From NCBI GenBank assembly GCA_965226965.1, contig OZ245715.1, forward strand, positions 2,480,001-2,544,000: a stretch of 64,000 bases of DNA, written 5' to 3'. This document shows positions 9,617 through 17,477 of the stretch, piece by piece (position 1 is the stretch's first letter; the number at the start of each line of letters is the position of its first letter). A program made the position numbers and the translations under genes. Origin of the DNA: Endoryza foliicola. Its GTDB lineage: Bacteria > Bacteroidota > Bacteroidia > Chitinophagales > Chitinophagaceae. The notes below the pieces were generated by a model that was given only the letters and a program-made list of their open reading frames with translations, was not told the origin of the DNA and ran no database searches.

Positions 9617-10675
9617 ATGAACAATGCACTTGTACTCACCAATGGATTATTGGTGCAACCCGATGCTAAAACTGCTCACGGGTTGATTCGGGGAACGGAA
9701 CGTTTTACCGTTAAAGGAATTATCGATGGAGAACAAACCAAGGGAAAAGATGCCGGCGAATTGCTCGATGGCAAACACCGCAATATACCGGTATTTGCAA
9801 ATCTTTCAGAAGCTCTTGCTTCATTAACGGATATTCAATATTTGGTCATTGGAGTGGCCACGGTGGGAGGTCGATTGCCCGGCAATATGCTGGAAGTTGT
9901 AAAGACGGCGATTGCTTCCGGCTTGTCGATCGTGAACGGCTTACACGAGTATTTGAATGAAAAGCCCGAGGTGGTAGCTTTGGCGCAACAAAACGGCGTA
10001 CAATTAATTGATGTTCGAAAGCCAAAAACAAGAGAGCAACTGCATTTCTGGACCGGAGAAGTATTCAAAGTAAAAGCACCGATCATTGCCGTAATTGGAA
10101 TGGATTGCGCTATGGGTAAAAGAACCACAGCTAGAATGTTGCGACAGGCCTGCGATAAAAACGGTATCAAGAGTGAGATGGTATACACCGGACAAACCGG
10201 ATGGTTGCAAGGAGGAAAATATGGATTTGTATTCGACTCTACGCTGAATGATTTTGTGTCGGGTGAATTGGAGCATGCCATTGTAAGTGCCTGGAAAGAA
10301 GGTGGTGCCGAAATCATTTTTATTGAGGGTCAAAGCAGTTTGAGAAATCCAAGCGGTCCCTGCGGTTCAGAATTGTTGATATCAGGAGATGCCAAGCATG
10401 TGATCTTGCTTTTTGCACCGAAGCGAAAATACTTCGACAATGATGAGCATTGGGGACGTATTCCATCGGTGGAGTCAGAGATCGCACTGATCCACGCCTT
10501 TGGATCAAAAGTAATTGCCGTTGCCATTAACACCGAAGATTGTACTCCCGAAGAAGCGTTTGCGTATCAAAAAGAGTATCAAGAAAAGCTGGGAATACCG
10601 GTATTGTTGCCCATACAAGAAGGCGTAGAACCCATTTTACCACAATTAAAAGAGCTGATCGCTCAAAAAAAATAA
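9617..10675 (+). CDS. DUF1611 P-loop protein (DgcN-like)
   Basis: The protein has 352 residues: an N-terminal Rossmann-like part (about 1-145) and a C-terminal P-loop domain with Walker A GMDCAMGKRTT at about 161-171 and later FIEGQSSLRNP. A DUF1611 protein named DgcN is reported to acetylate D-glutamate and to act with the racemase DgcA; here a DgcA-like enolase-superfamily gene follows directly (2 bases after the stop). A role in D-Glu or D-Glu-containing peptide metabolism is therefore likely, but the enzymatic activity of this homologue is inferred. It is the second gene of the operon with the D-aminoacylase-like gene upstream. Confidence 0.82.
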   Translation: MNNALVLTNGLLVQPDAKTAHGLIRGTERFTVKGIIDGEQTKGKDAGELLDGKHRNIPVFANLSEALASLTDIQYLVIGVATVGGRLPGNMLEVVKTAIASGLSIVNGLHEYLNEKPEVVALAQQNGVQLIDVRKPKTREQLHFWTGEVFKVKAPIIAVIGMDCAMGKRTTARMLRQACDKNGIKSEMVYTGQTGWLQGGKYGFVFDSTLNDFVSGELEHAIVSAWKEGGAEIIFIEGQSSLRNPSGPCGSELLISGDAKHVILLFAPKRKYFDNDEHWGRIPSVESEIALIHAFGSKVIAVAINTEDCTPEEAFAYQKEYQEKLGIPVLLPIQEGVEPILPQLKELIAQKK

Positions 10676-10677
10676 AG

Positions 10678-11742
10678 ATGAATATTGTTGCAATTCGTTC
10701 TTACGGAAAGAAAATGGCCTTGAAGAAGCCATATACCATCGCCTACAATACTTTTAGCGATGTACACATTGCTTTTTTGGAAATTGAATTGTCGAATGGA
10801 ATAGTTGGAATTGGTTCCGGCAGTCCTGCAGAAGATGTAGTAGGAGAAACGACCGAGCAAACACTCGGGAATCTGGAGTCTGATTTTGTAGCAAAACTAA
10901 AGGGAAGGGATATTCGCGAATTTCAGCAGATCATTTACGAAGCTACAATTGAATATGCAAAGTATCCCGGCACATTGGCTGCCATTGATCTAGCATTGCA
11001 CGACGCATTTACAAAATACATCGGTATTTCTGTTGCTGCATTTTATGGTGTAAAGACACCGATGCTTCCAACTTCTTACACTATTGGAATTAAATCGGTT
11101 GCTGAAACCTTGGAGGATGCCAAAGAAATTAAGGAGGCGGGATTCACCGTTTTGAAAGTGAAAACCGGATTGAATGTTGAGGAAGACATAGAGCGTGTAG
11201 TGAAATTGAAAGAGACCTATGGCTCTTATTTCACAGTTCGGGTGGATGCGAATCAGGGGTATGGATTGAAAGAAACCAAGCAGTTTCTTGATTCAACCAA
11301 AAAATACGAGTTGGAACTAATGGAGCAACCTGTAAAAGTGGGAGAGGAGAAGGTTCTACTAGAATTGGCGGCAGAGGAAAGAGCTTTGTTGGTAGGAGAC
11401 GAGAGCTTAAAGAACCCTGCCGCTGCTTTAAAATTTGCAGGGAACAAAACCTTCGGCATCTACAATATCAAATTGATGAAATGCGGTGGACTGATTGGTG
11501 CACGTCAAATTGCAACGATTGCAGAACAGGCCGATATCGAATTGTTCTGGGGGTGTAATGATGAAAGCATTATTAGTATTACTGCAGCTTTGCACGTTGC
11601 TTATACCTGTCCGAATACAAAATACCTCGATCTGGATGGTTCTTTTGATTTAGCGGAAGATTTGGTAAAGGGCGGATTTGAATTGAAAAATGGCAAGATG
11701 TACATCAATCAGCAACCCGGATTTGGGTTTGATAAATTATAA
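10678..11742 (+). CDS. Dipeptide epimerase / N-acyl amino acid racemase (enolase superfamily)
   Basis: The start is ATG 10678, just after the previous stop; a longer in-frame reading begins inside the upstream gene and is rejected. The 354-residue protein shows the muconate-lactonising-enzyme-type active site: K160-x-K162 (TVLKVKTG), metal ligands D190 (VRVDANQGYG), E216 (LMEQPV) and D241 (VGDES), and a second Lys in NIKLMKCGG (about 265-268). Relatives epimerise L-Ala-D/L-Glu muropeptides, and DgcA-type relatives racemise N-acetyl-D-Glu. Its position between a DUF1611 gene and an APC permease fits either role. Confidence 0.88.
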   Translation: MNIVAIRSYGKKMALKKPYTIAYNTFSDVHIAFLEIELSNGIVGIGSGSPAEDVVGETTEQTLGNLESDFVAKLKGRDIREFQQIIYEATIEYAKYPGTLAAIDLALHDAFTKYIGISVAAFYGVKTPMLPTSYTIGIKSVAETLEDAKEIKEAGFTVLKVKTGLNVEEDIERVVKLKETYGSYFTVRVDANQGYGLKETKQFLDSTKKYELELMEQPVKVGEEKVLLELAAEERALLVGDESLKNPAAALKFAGNKTFGIYNIKLMKCGGLIGARQIATIAEQADIELFWGCNDESIISITAALHVAYTCPNTKYLDLDGSFDLAEDLVKGGFELKNGKMYINQQPGFGFDKL

Positions 11743-11745
11743 GAG

Positions 11746-13119
11746 ATGGATCAATTAAAACCCAAAGTTGGACTTCGGTCAGCCAGTTTTTTAGTAGTGG
11801 CCGTCATTATTGGCTCCGGCGTATTTAAGAAAATTGCGCCGATGTCGGATGCTTTGGGTTCGCCTTGGTGGGTGATCCTTTGTTGGATCATTGCAGGTAT
11901 CATCAGTTTGGCCGGTGCATTGTCTACCGCCGAATTGGTGAGTATGTTTCCGAATTCAGGTGGTGAGTATTTTTATTTCCAGAAGATTTACGGAAAGTTC
12001 TTTGCCTACATTTATGGTTGGTCGAGTTTTACGATTGTGAAAACGGCTGCCATCTCAGCATTGGCGTATATTTTCGCTCAATCTCTCGATAGCATGTTAC
12101 ACTTCCCTGCATGGGGAAATTCAAGCGCGTTCTTAGGAATTCGATTGTTTGAAAATTTAAGTGTTAAGTTAGTAGCATCGGTATTGATCATTGTGTTGAC
12201 CTATTTGAACTATCGAGGCTTGCATTTTGCAGAGAAATTGAGTGGTTATCTCACCTATTTGTTGTTAGCGGGAATCTTATTGTTCATCATTTTCGGACTA
12301 AGCTCATCAAAAGGCGACAGTGCGCATTTCAATACACAACATGGAAATCCTTTATCGGGTATGGATTTATTCAAAGCCATGTTTTTAGCCAGTTTGGGCG
12401 CGTTTTGGGGCTATGAGGGCTGGAACAATATTGCCTATATAGGCGAAGAAATCAAAGACCCGAAGCGAAACCTACCTCTTGCCTTAATGACCGGAACTTT
12501 GATTGTGATTGCGGCATATGTGCTGTTGAACATTGTTTATTTGTATGTGCAGCCCATTGATTTCTTTGTTCAATTGAGCACAACACCTAACAAAATTGCT
12601 GCTGTTGAAGTAGCAGCAACATTGGGTGGTACTGTAGGGATGAGCCTTGTGGCCTGTTTAATTCTAGTAAGTACCTTGAATGCAACGAATAGTTCCATAA
12701 TGATGTCAGGCCGAATGGTGTACGCCATGTCGCGCGACCAGTTGTTTTTCAAGAAAGCATCTTCTGTTCACCCTAAGTATAATACCCCTGATTGGGCTTT
12801 GTTTATTCAAGGTTTCTGGGCTATAGCTTTGTTGTTTAGTGGAAGTTTTGATCAACTTACCGACATGTTGATTTTTGCTGCTTTCTTCTTTTACGGTAGT
12901 TCTGCACTAGGGGTTATTATCATGCGTATCAAGCATCCGGAGCTAGAGCGCAACTACAAAGTACCGGCCTATCCCATTCTTCCCATACTGTTCTGCGTAT
13001 TTTGTGCCGTACTTTTTATAAATACTATTATTGCCAAACCGGGCGAAGCGGTTTGGGGATTGCTGTTAATGGGCAGCGGGGCTCCGTTTTATTGGTGGTT
13101 TAAAAGAAAGAAATCTTGA
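11746..13119 (+). CDS. APC-family amino acid permease
   Basis: The 457-residue integral membrane protein has about 12 hydrophobic segments. It begins with the APC signature VVAVIIGSGVFKKIAPMSDA (TM1, about 18-37) and has GYEGWNNIAYIGEEIKDPKR (TM6 region, about 225-244), as in L-type/SteT-like transporters. It starts 3 bases after the epimerase stop and closes the operon, so it probably imports the amino acid or peptide product handled by the three enzymes. No terminator is visible in the 13-base convergent gap to the next gene. Confidence 0.9.
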   Translation: MDQLKPKVGLRSASFLVVAVIIGSGVFKKIAPMSDALGSPWWVILCWIIAGIISLAGALSTAELVSMFPNSGGEYFYFQKIYGKFFAYIYGWSSFTIVKTAAISALAYIFAQSLDSMLHFPAWGNSSAFLGIRLFENLSVKLVASVLIIVLTYLNYRGLHFAEKLSGYLTYLLLAGILLFIIFGLSSSKGDSAHFNTQHGNPLSGMDLFKAMFLASLGAFWGYEGWNNIAYIGEEIKDPKRNLPLALMTGTLIVIAAYVLLNIVYLYVQPIDFFVQLSTTPNKIAAVEVAATLGGTVGMSLVACLILVSTLNATNSSIMMSGRMVYAMSRDQLFFKKASSVHPKYNTPDWALFIQGFWAIALLFSGSFDQLTDMLIFAAFFFYGSSALGVIIMRIKHPELERNYKVPAYPILPILFCVFCAVLFINTIIAKPGEAVWGLLLMGSGAPFYWWFKRKKS

Positions 13120-13132
13120 TTCTAAACATTTT

Positions 13133-14479
13133 CTATTTATCGATCAATAATTTTGAAACGGAGTAGAAATAGTGAATGCCAATTCCTCCTAGTTTAAAAC
13201 TCCATGGCGTTCCGGAGGGAAATCTACTTTGTCTGTTCGAAATAATGGTTCCCGGTGCATAGTAGGTAAGTTCTATTCCATGTCGCAAATATTGTAAAGA
13301 GAGTCCGCCGTAGGGAACCGTAAAGGGGTGGATTATTTTGGTTAATTCTTTGTCGTAATCTTTATTAGTAATATTCACGTTGCTGGAAGAAACTACTCCG
13401 GATACCGTTGTTTCTAAACTATTCGTTATTTTATTGTTGGCTCCCGGTGCAAAACGTACACTCATTCCTAGTTTAAGTGCAAGTTGAGCTTTTGCTTTTG
13501 GATTGAATACAAAGTTGGTGAAGACATCCACATGGCTATTCAGTGCTTTGGCGGTAACTACTTCTTTTTTTGATGTAGTATAGTTGTTTGCCGGATCGAG
13601 ATTGGTAGTTGTAGATGAAGTAAAAGTGTTGCTGGTATTTAAAGTTGAGACCCACACTGATCCTCCAATACTCAGATGTTTTTTAGTAGCCGGGAATGCG
13701 TATTCTAAAGTTATACCGGCCCTCGCGCCAACACTGTTATTGAAAAAGGCAGAATCGATTCTGTAGGTTTCAAATTTAGAGGGAGTGGAATTGTATTGCG
13801 CACCTAAGAATACGAAGAATTTAGTGGTACTGTTTTTTCGGGTTCTGTTTACAGTAGTTTCTCCTCGATTTAAAATATTGAATATTGGAATAAGGTCGCC
13901 TTTGGAATAGGTAGCTTCTTCTAATTTTATTGTAGCACGGTTGGCCATGCCCTCTTTATCGGCCAGGCGAAGCAGTAATTCTTTGTAAGTATTGTCTTCG
14001 TATGTTCCCGAAACAGTTTTTCTTACTCTATAAACAAGTTCGGTAATTGGGCCATCGTCTTGTTGATAGAAATAGTATACTCTGGTAGAGGAATTGTATT
14101 GGAAAAGGGTGTACGTGCCTTTGGCAATAACTTTGATAAAGGTTTTTAGAGTGCTGGTATCTTCGATAAATTCTTTGGGTAAGCCCGGATCAGCTATGGG
14201 GCTAAGATGAATATTGATGGTGGCACTTCGGAGTTCTACTAAGCCTTCAATGAAAATGGTTTTGCAATCATCCGGAGTAAGCGTGTATTTTACTCCATTC
14301 AATTCAGCTTCTATTTCGGTAGCATTTTCTTTGTAATCTTTTAGAAGAAAAGTGGCATTCATTTTTGTGCCTTGATTGTCGATTACATATCCGGGTTTTA
14401 GTTCGGTTTGAGCAAAAATGGATGAAGAGAGGAGTAAAAAGAGTGCTACAAATTGTAGCGATTTTTTTCGAATCAGCAT
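13133..14479 (-). CDS. Secreted outer membrane beta-barrel protein, unknown function
   Basis: The 448-residue protein has a signal peptide (about 1-23, ending SIFAQ). The N-terminal half (about 24-185) resembles an all-beta domain that starts with GYVIDNQGTKMNATFLLKDY and has a Y-x-P/D-D turn (YTLTPDDCKTIF). The C-terminal half (about 225-448) has alternating strands typical of an outer membrane barrel. The domain plan matches that of the protein at 34958-36025, suggesting paralogues of one family. No enzymatic motif is seen. It is convergent with the permease operon. Confidence 0.75.
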   Translation of the reverse strand: MLIRKKSLQFVALFLLLSSSIFAQTELKPGYVIDNQGTKMNATFLLKDYKENATEIEAELNGVKYTLTPDDCKTIFIEGLVELRSATINIHLSPIADPGLPKEFIEDTSTLKTFIKVIAKGTYTLFQYNSSTRVYYFYQQDDGPITELVYRVRKTVSGTYEDNTYKELLLRLADKEGMANRATIKLEEATYSKGDLIPIFNILNRGETTVNRTRKNSTTKFFVFLGAQYNSTPSKFETYRIDSAFFNNSVGARAGITLEYAFPATKKHLSIGGSVWVSTLNTSNTFTSSTTTNLDPANNYTTSKKEVVTAKALNSHVDVFTNFVFNPKAKAQLALKLGMSVRFAPGANNKITNSLETTVSGVVSSSNVNITNKDYDKELTKIIHPFTVPYGGLSLQYLRHGIELTYYAPGTIISNRQSRFPSGTPWSFKLGGIGIHYFYSVSKLLIDK

Positions 14480-14558
14480 TGGTTATGGATAAGGGTTAAG
14501 TGTTAATTCAGTAAAAGTACAAAAAATAGGATGTTGGTGGAAGTTAGCATTTGTTAAT

Positions 14559-14753
14559 CTACCCAAGAATAAAGTAACTATTCGGTTGTTTAAATGTTGA
14601 ATTCAAGTAAATAAAGTCTTGATGGTAAGAACCAAATCTTGCAGGGAATGGATACAATTGGACGCCGGCTAATAAAGAAGTTTTGATTCCGGTAATGCTA
14701 TCCTTCTTTTCTGTTAAGGGAATTTTCTCTTTTCCCGCTAAGGAGTACAGCAT
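14559..14753 (-). pseudogene. Possible short gene remnant
   Basis: This 64-codon open frame lies in the otherwise gene-free stretch 14480-14818. Its translation (KTSLLAGVQLYPFPARFG) has normal amino acid composition, and the coding-like reading extends a few codons upstream of the ATG (EDNNYKAMLYS) before a stop. No start signal or domain is recognisable. It could be a decayed envelope-protein fragment or a chance frame. Confidence 0.22.
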
Positions 14754-14818
14754 TGCTTTGTAGTTGTTATCTTCAATTTATTCATCATCATTCTTTGTAC
14801 ATTTCTTTACAACCTTGA

Positions 14819-15910
14819 TTAATTCTCAGCAAGCAACTCCATCAATCTGTAATTGACATAATAAGTTGTTCTTCCAATTTTTTGTGGTTTTAAAATATTG
14901 GCATCCGTCAATTTCTTCAACCATACGGAAGCGGTTTGCCTGTGAGCAAGTGCTCTTTTTTCGAGCAGCTCAATTTTTAAGTAGGGCAATGTAAACATCA
15001 ACTGAAGCAGTTCGTAACTAAAGGATGATCCTAACGTTTGCTTCATTTGCTTTTCATATTGTTCTTTAAGTAAAAGCATAGCCCTTATTTTCTTAGTTGT
15101 AAGCTGTGCCGTTTCAATTAAAGCTGTCAGGATATACATTACCCAATCGTGCCAGTTTTGCTGTTCTGTTACGCTACGTAATAATTGATAGTACTCTGTT
15201 TTATATTTTACAATGTAGGAACTGAGGTAAAGTACCGGTTGTGTTAACAGCTCTTGTTGCACCAGGTATAGCGCATTTACAATTCTGCCAGTTCTGCCAT
15301 TGCCATCTGCAAAAGGATGGATAGCCTCAAACTGATAATGGATAAAAGCCATTTTGATCAAGGGGTCTAGAGGCGAGCTATCCGGATTATTGATAAATTG
15401 TTCCAACGAAGTAAGCTTTTCCCTCAAAACCTCTTCACAGCAGGGAGGTGTGTAAATGATTTCCCCGTTTATTGCATTTTTCAAGGCTGTTCCGGGAGCC
15501 GTTCGTATGCCCGATTTATTCCGTTTGATGGTTTGTACAATTTCAATCATTGTATTGGTAAGCAGCAGGTTCTTTTGGCTGTTCATTTTCTCTAACCCTA
15601 CATACAGGGCTTCCCGGTAACTTAGAACCTCTTTAGCAGCATGACTGGCTGTATTCTCTTCACTGGCAGCCTTATAAAGTTCATCCTGAGTAGTCACAAT
15701 GTTTTCAATAGCCGAACTGTCTTTACTTTCCTGAAGGATAATTGTATTGATCAATAGCTGTGGGTCAGGCAGAGAGGTGCAAAGGCCATTTAATTCCCCC
15801 AAATGCCTAGCAGCCTTGGCGAGGTGCCTTAAAATTTCTGGGGACTCAATGAAATCCTGAGGCGGCAAGGCTGGCAAGTCGTTGAAGGGAGTATTCTTAT
15901 TGTAGGCCAT
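14819..15910 (-). CDS. Fic-family AMP-transferase with N-terminal inhibitory helix and C-terminal winged helix
   Basis: The 363-residue protein carries the full Fic motif HPFADGNGRTGR at 198-209, with catalytic His198. An (S/T)xxxE(G/N) inhibitory motif, SSAIEN at 65-70, sits before the core, as in class II Fic enzymes, where its Glu blocks productive ATP binding. The C-terminus (about 300-360) has a winged helix-turn-helix pattern (LEKRALAHRQTASVWLKKL), so the protein may bind DNA. The target of AMPylation is unknown and no antitoxin gene is adjacent. Repeated TTCGACAT half-sites upstream could be its own operators. Confidence 0.92.
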   Translation of the reverse strand: MAYNKNTPFNDLPALPPQDFIESPEILRHLAKAARHLGELNGLCTSLPDPQLLINTIILQESKDSSAIENIVTTQDELYKAASEENTASHAAKEVLSYREALYVGLEKMNSQKNLLLTNTMIEIVQTIKRNKSGIRTAPGTALKNAINGEIIYTPPCCEEVLREKLTSLEQFINNPDSSPLDPLIKMAFIHYQFEAIHPFADGNGRTGRIVNALYLVQQELLTQPVLYLSSYIVKYKTEYYQLLRSVTEQQNWHDWVMYILTALIETAQLTTKKIRAMLLLKEQYEKQMKQTLGSSFSYELLQLMFTLPYLKIELLEKRALAHRQTASVWLKKLTDANILKPQKIGRTTYYVNYRLMELLAEN

Positions 15911-15963
15911 GATGTTGAAATTTGTGTACTTTTTCTACATAATCGGAAGGTCAAGTCAAATCG

Positions 15964-16084
15964 TTCGACATTTCTCTTATTTGATGTTGAATTTAATTAT
16001 TATTTTCGACATAAATAATATTTAATGTCGATTCAAAGTATATCATCAGGTTTAAATGGTGAAAAATTGTCAAATTTTCGACAT
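15964..16084. promoter_or_regulatory. Cluster of TTCGACAT half-sites upstream of the Fic gene
   Basis: TTCGACAT occurs at 15964-15971, 16005-16012 and 16077-16084. The inverse ATGTCGA occurs at 16025-16031 and an imperfect TGTTGAA at 15985-15991. Sites 16006-16031 form an inverted repeat with 7-base arms and a 12-base AT-rich spacer. Spaced direct and inverted half-sites in a 324-base gene-free stretch upstream of a winged-helix protein look like an operator region; autoregulation is inference. Confidence 0.5.
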
Positions 16085-16194
16085 TAATACTTTATGCTAC
16101 TGATTTTAAGGAAGAAAATCACAGATATTTCAATTGGTAGTCGCCTGCAGTACTCTGTTTGCCAGTTAAAGCATCAATAACCGTTGAACTGTTA

Positions 16195-16234
16195 GCTCGA
16201 ACCCTCTCGTCTTAGACGAGACGTGACAAGGCGG
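16195..16234 (-). repeat. Isolated tRNA-Asp-derived repeat copy downstream of the GIY-YIG gene
   Basis: On the minus strand this holds GCCGCC-TTGTCACG, the palindrome TCTCGTCT/AGACGAGA with a single central base, and GGGTTCGAG. It is the same core as the tandem units at 16556-17212, with a single change (TTGTCACG for CTGTCACG). It abuts the GIY-YIG stop codon, so the nuclease gene is bracketed by tRNA-like copies. Confidence 0.8.
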
Positions 16235-16504
16235 CTATTTGCGTAATAAGTTTGAGGGTTGACTGATAAGCCATTCCAGATAGGTTCTGTTACATCTCTT
16301 CAATTTTCTCTCCCTAATAAGAGCCTCTTTCTTAGAAGAATGAGCTTCCAAATAGACAATTGTCCAAGGGCCGCCTGATTTAGTAAAAGCAGATCTTCCA
16401 GAATTGTGATCATTTAACCTTCTTTCAAAGTCAGTGGTAACGCCTTTGTAAAGGATGCCTGTAACCTTGCATTTAATGATGTAAACGTAGAAAGTTTCAT
16501 TCAT
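16235..16504 (-). CDS. Small GIY-YIG nuclease domain protein
   Basis: The ATG start at 16504 gives 89 residues; a TTG 15 bases upstream is the alternative. The GIY-YIG core is plain: YVYIIKCKVTGILYKGVTTD (GIY-like and YIG-like motifs), then an Arg in FERRLNDHN, and a late Glu within EALIRERKLK. Single-domain URI-type proteins of this length are common in Bacteroidota, and their role is not settled; relatives include UvrC-like and homing nucleases. The gene sits inside a tRNA-Asp-derived repeat array: its stop codon directly touches one tRNA-like copy (16197-16234) and the tandem array starts about 50 bases upstream of its ATG. Confidence 0.88.
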   Translation of the reverse strand: MNETFYVYIIKCKVTGILYKGVTTDFERRLNDHNSGRSAFTKSGGPWTIVYLEAHSSKKEALIRERKLKRCNRTYLEWLISQPSNLLRK

Positions 16505-16555
16505 AGTAATTAAGTTCAAATCTGATTATTTAAGGATTGATTATTCAAACATATT

Positions 16556-17212
16556 TCGAACCCTCTCGTCTCAGACGAGACGTGACAGGGCGGCAATTCT
16601 TTTGATGGGGGTAAAATTGAACGCCGAAACCTTTTTCATTGGTTTCGCATTTGATTTTGCGGTACGGACATTTCTCGAACCCTCTCGTCTCAGACGAGAC
16701 GTGACAGGGCGGCAATTTTTTTGGTGGGAGTAAAATTGAACGCCGAAACCTTTTTCATTGGTTTCGCATTTGATTTTGCGGTACGGACGTTTCTCGAACC
16801 CTCTCGTCTCAGACGAGACGTGACAGGGCGGCAATTCTTTTGATGGGGGTAAAATTGAACGCCGAAACCTTTTTCATTGGTTTCGCATTTGATTTTGCGG
16901 TACGGACGTTTCTCGAACCCTCTCGTCTCAGACGAGACGTGACAGGGCGGCAATTTTTTTGGTGGGGGTAAAATTGAACGCCGAAACCTTTTTCATTGGT
17001 TTCGCATTTGATTTTGCGGTACGGACGTTTCTCGAACCCTCTCGTCTCAGACGAGACGTGACAGGGCGGCAATTCTTTTGATGGGGGTAAAATTGAACGC
17101 CGAAACCTTTTTCATTGGTTTCGCATTTGATTTTGCGGTACGGACGTTTCTCGAACCCTCTCGTCTTAGACGAGACGTGACAGGGCGGCAATTCTTTTGA
17201 TGGGGGTAAAAT
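16556..17212 (-). repeat. Six tandem 119-bp units derived from the tRNA-Asp 3' half and its terminator
   Basis: The landmark TCGAAC recurs at 16556, 16675, 16794, 16913, 17032 and 17151, an exact period of 119. The next occurrence is inside tRNA-Asp itself at 17271 (120 on), so the array is in register with the real tRNA. Each unit keeps, on the minus strand, the anticodon-arm piece TGCCGCCCTGTCACG, then a palindrome replacing the rest of the anticodon arm and variable loop, then GGGTTCGAG (T arm), an acceptor-like CGTCCGTACCGC and a GAAACC/GGTTTC hairpin matching the tRNA terminator. The D arm and 5' acceptor strand are lost, so the units cannot be functional tRNAs. Units 2 and 4 share one version of the spacer, units 1, 3, 5 and 6 another. 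Confidence 0.9.
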
Positions 17213-17247
17213 AAAAAAGTCGAAACTTTTCTCTTTAGTTTCGACTC
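17213..17247 (-). terminator. Rho-independent terminator of tRNA-Asp
   Basis: On the minus strand the arms AGTCGAAAC and GTTTCGACT (9 bp) around an 11-base loop are followed by a T-rich run. It lies directly after the tRNA and is the ancestor-like version of the hairpins found in the 119-bp units. Confidence 0.85.
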
Positions 17248-17255
17248 TTTTTCTG

Positions 17256-17329
17256 CGGACCGGACGGGACTCGAACCCGCGACCTCCGCCGTGACAGGGC
17301 GGCATTCTAACCAACTGAACTACCGATCC
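17256..17329 (-). tRNA. tRNA-Asp (anticodon GTC)
   Basis: The minus strand folds into a full cloverleaf: acceptor GGATCGG/CCGGTCC, D arm around GTTCAGTTGGTTAGAAT, anticodon stem CCGCC/GGCGG with loop CTGTCAC (anticodon GTC, Asp), variable loop AGGTC, T arm GCGGG-TTCGAGT-CCCGT, discriminator G. CCA is not encoded. A terminator and a tandem array of decayed copies follow. Confidence 0.96.
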
Positions 17330-17477
17330 TTCGGTTGTTTTCCCTAACAACATATTTTGTTGTTTTGGGAGTGCAAAGATAAGGGAATCTGCATATTAAC
17401 CAACAAATTTTTCGAGAAAAAAATATGAAATTTCCATCCTCCGTTCCCTTAATTTTACACCCTCTTAAAACTCACTT

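Noticed and set aside
10540..10677. Longer N-terminus for the dipeptide epimerase
   Set aside because: The extension lies inside the DUF1611 gene in another frame; ATG 10678 gives the normal enolase-superfamily start.
14819..16504. Toxin-antitoxin reading of the Fic gene with the GIY-YIG gene as partner
   Set aside because: The Fic protein carries its own inhibitory motif, and the GIY-YIG gene is separated by more than 300 bases and belongs to the tRNA-repeat structure.
16556..17212. CRISPR array
   Set aside because: Whole 119-bp units repeat, including what would be spacers, and they match the adjacent tRNA and terminator; no cas genes are present.
16571..17353. Overlapping minus-strand open frames of 87-141 codons in the tandem array
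   Set aside because: They are translations of tRNA-derived repeats (for example VVQLVRMPPCHGGGRGFESR is tRNA read as protein) and repeat every 119 bases; not genes.
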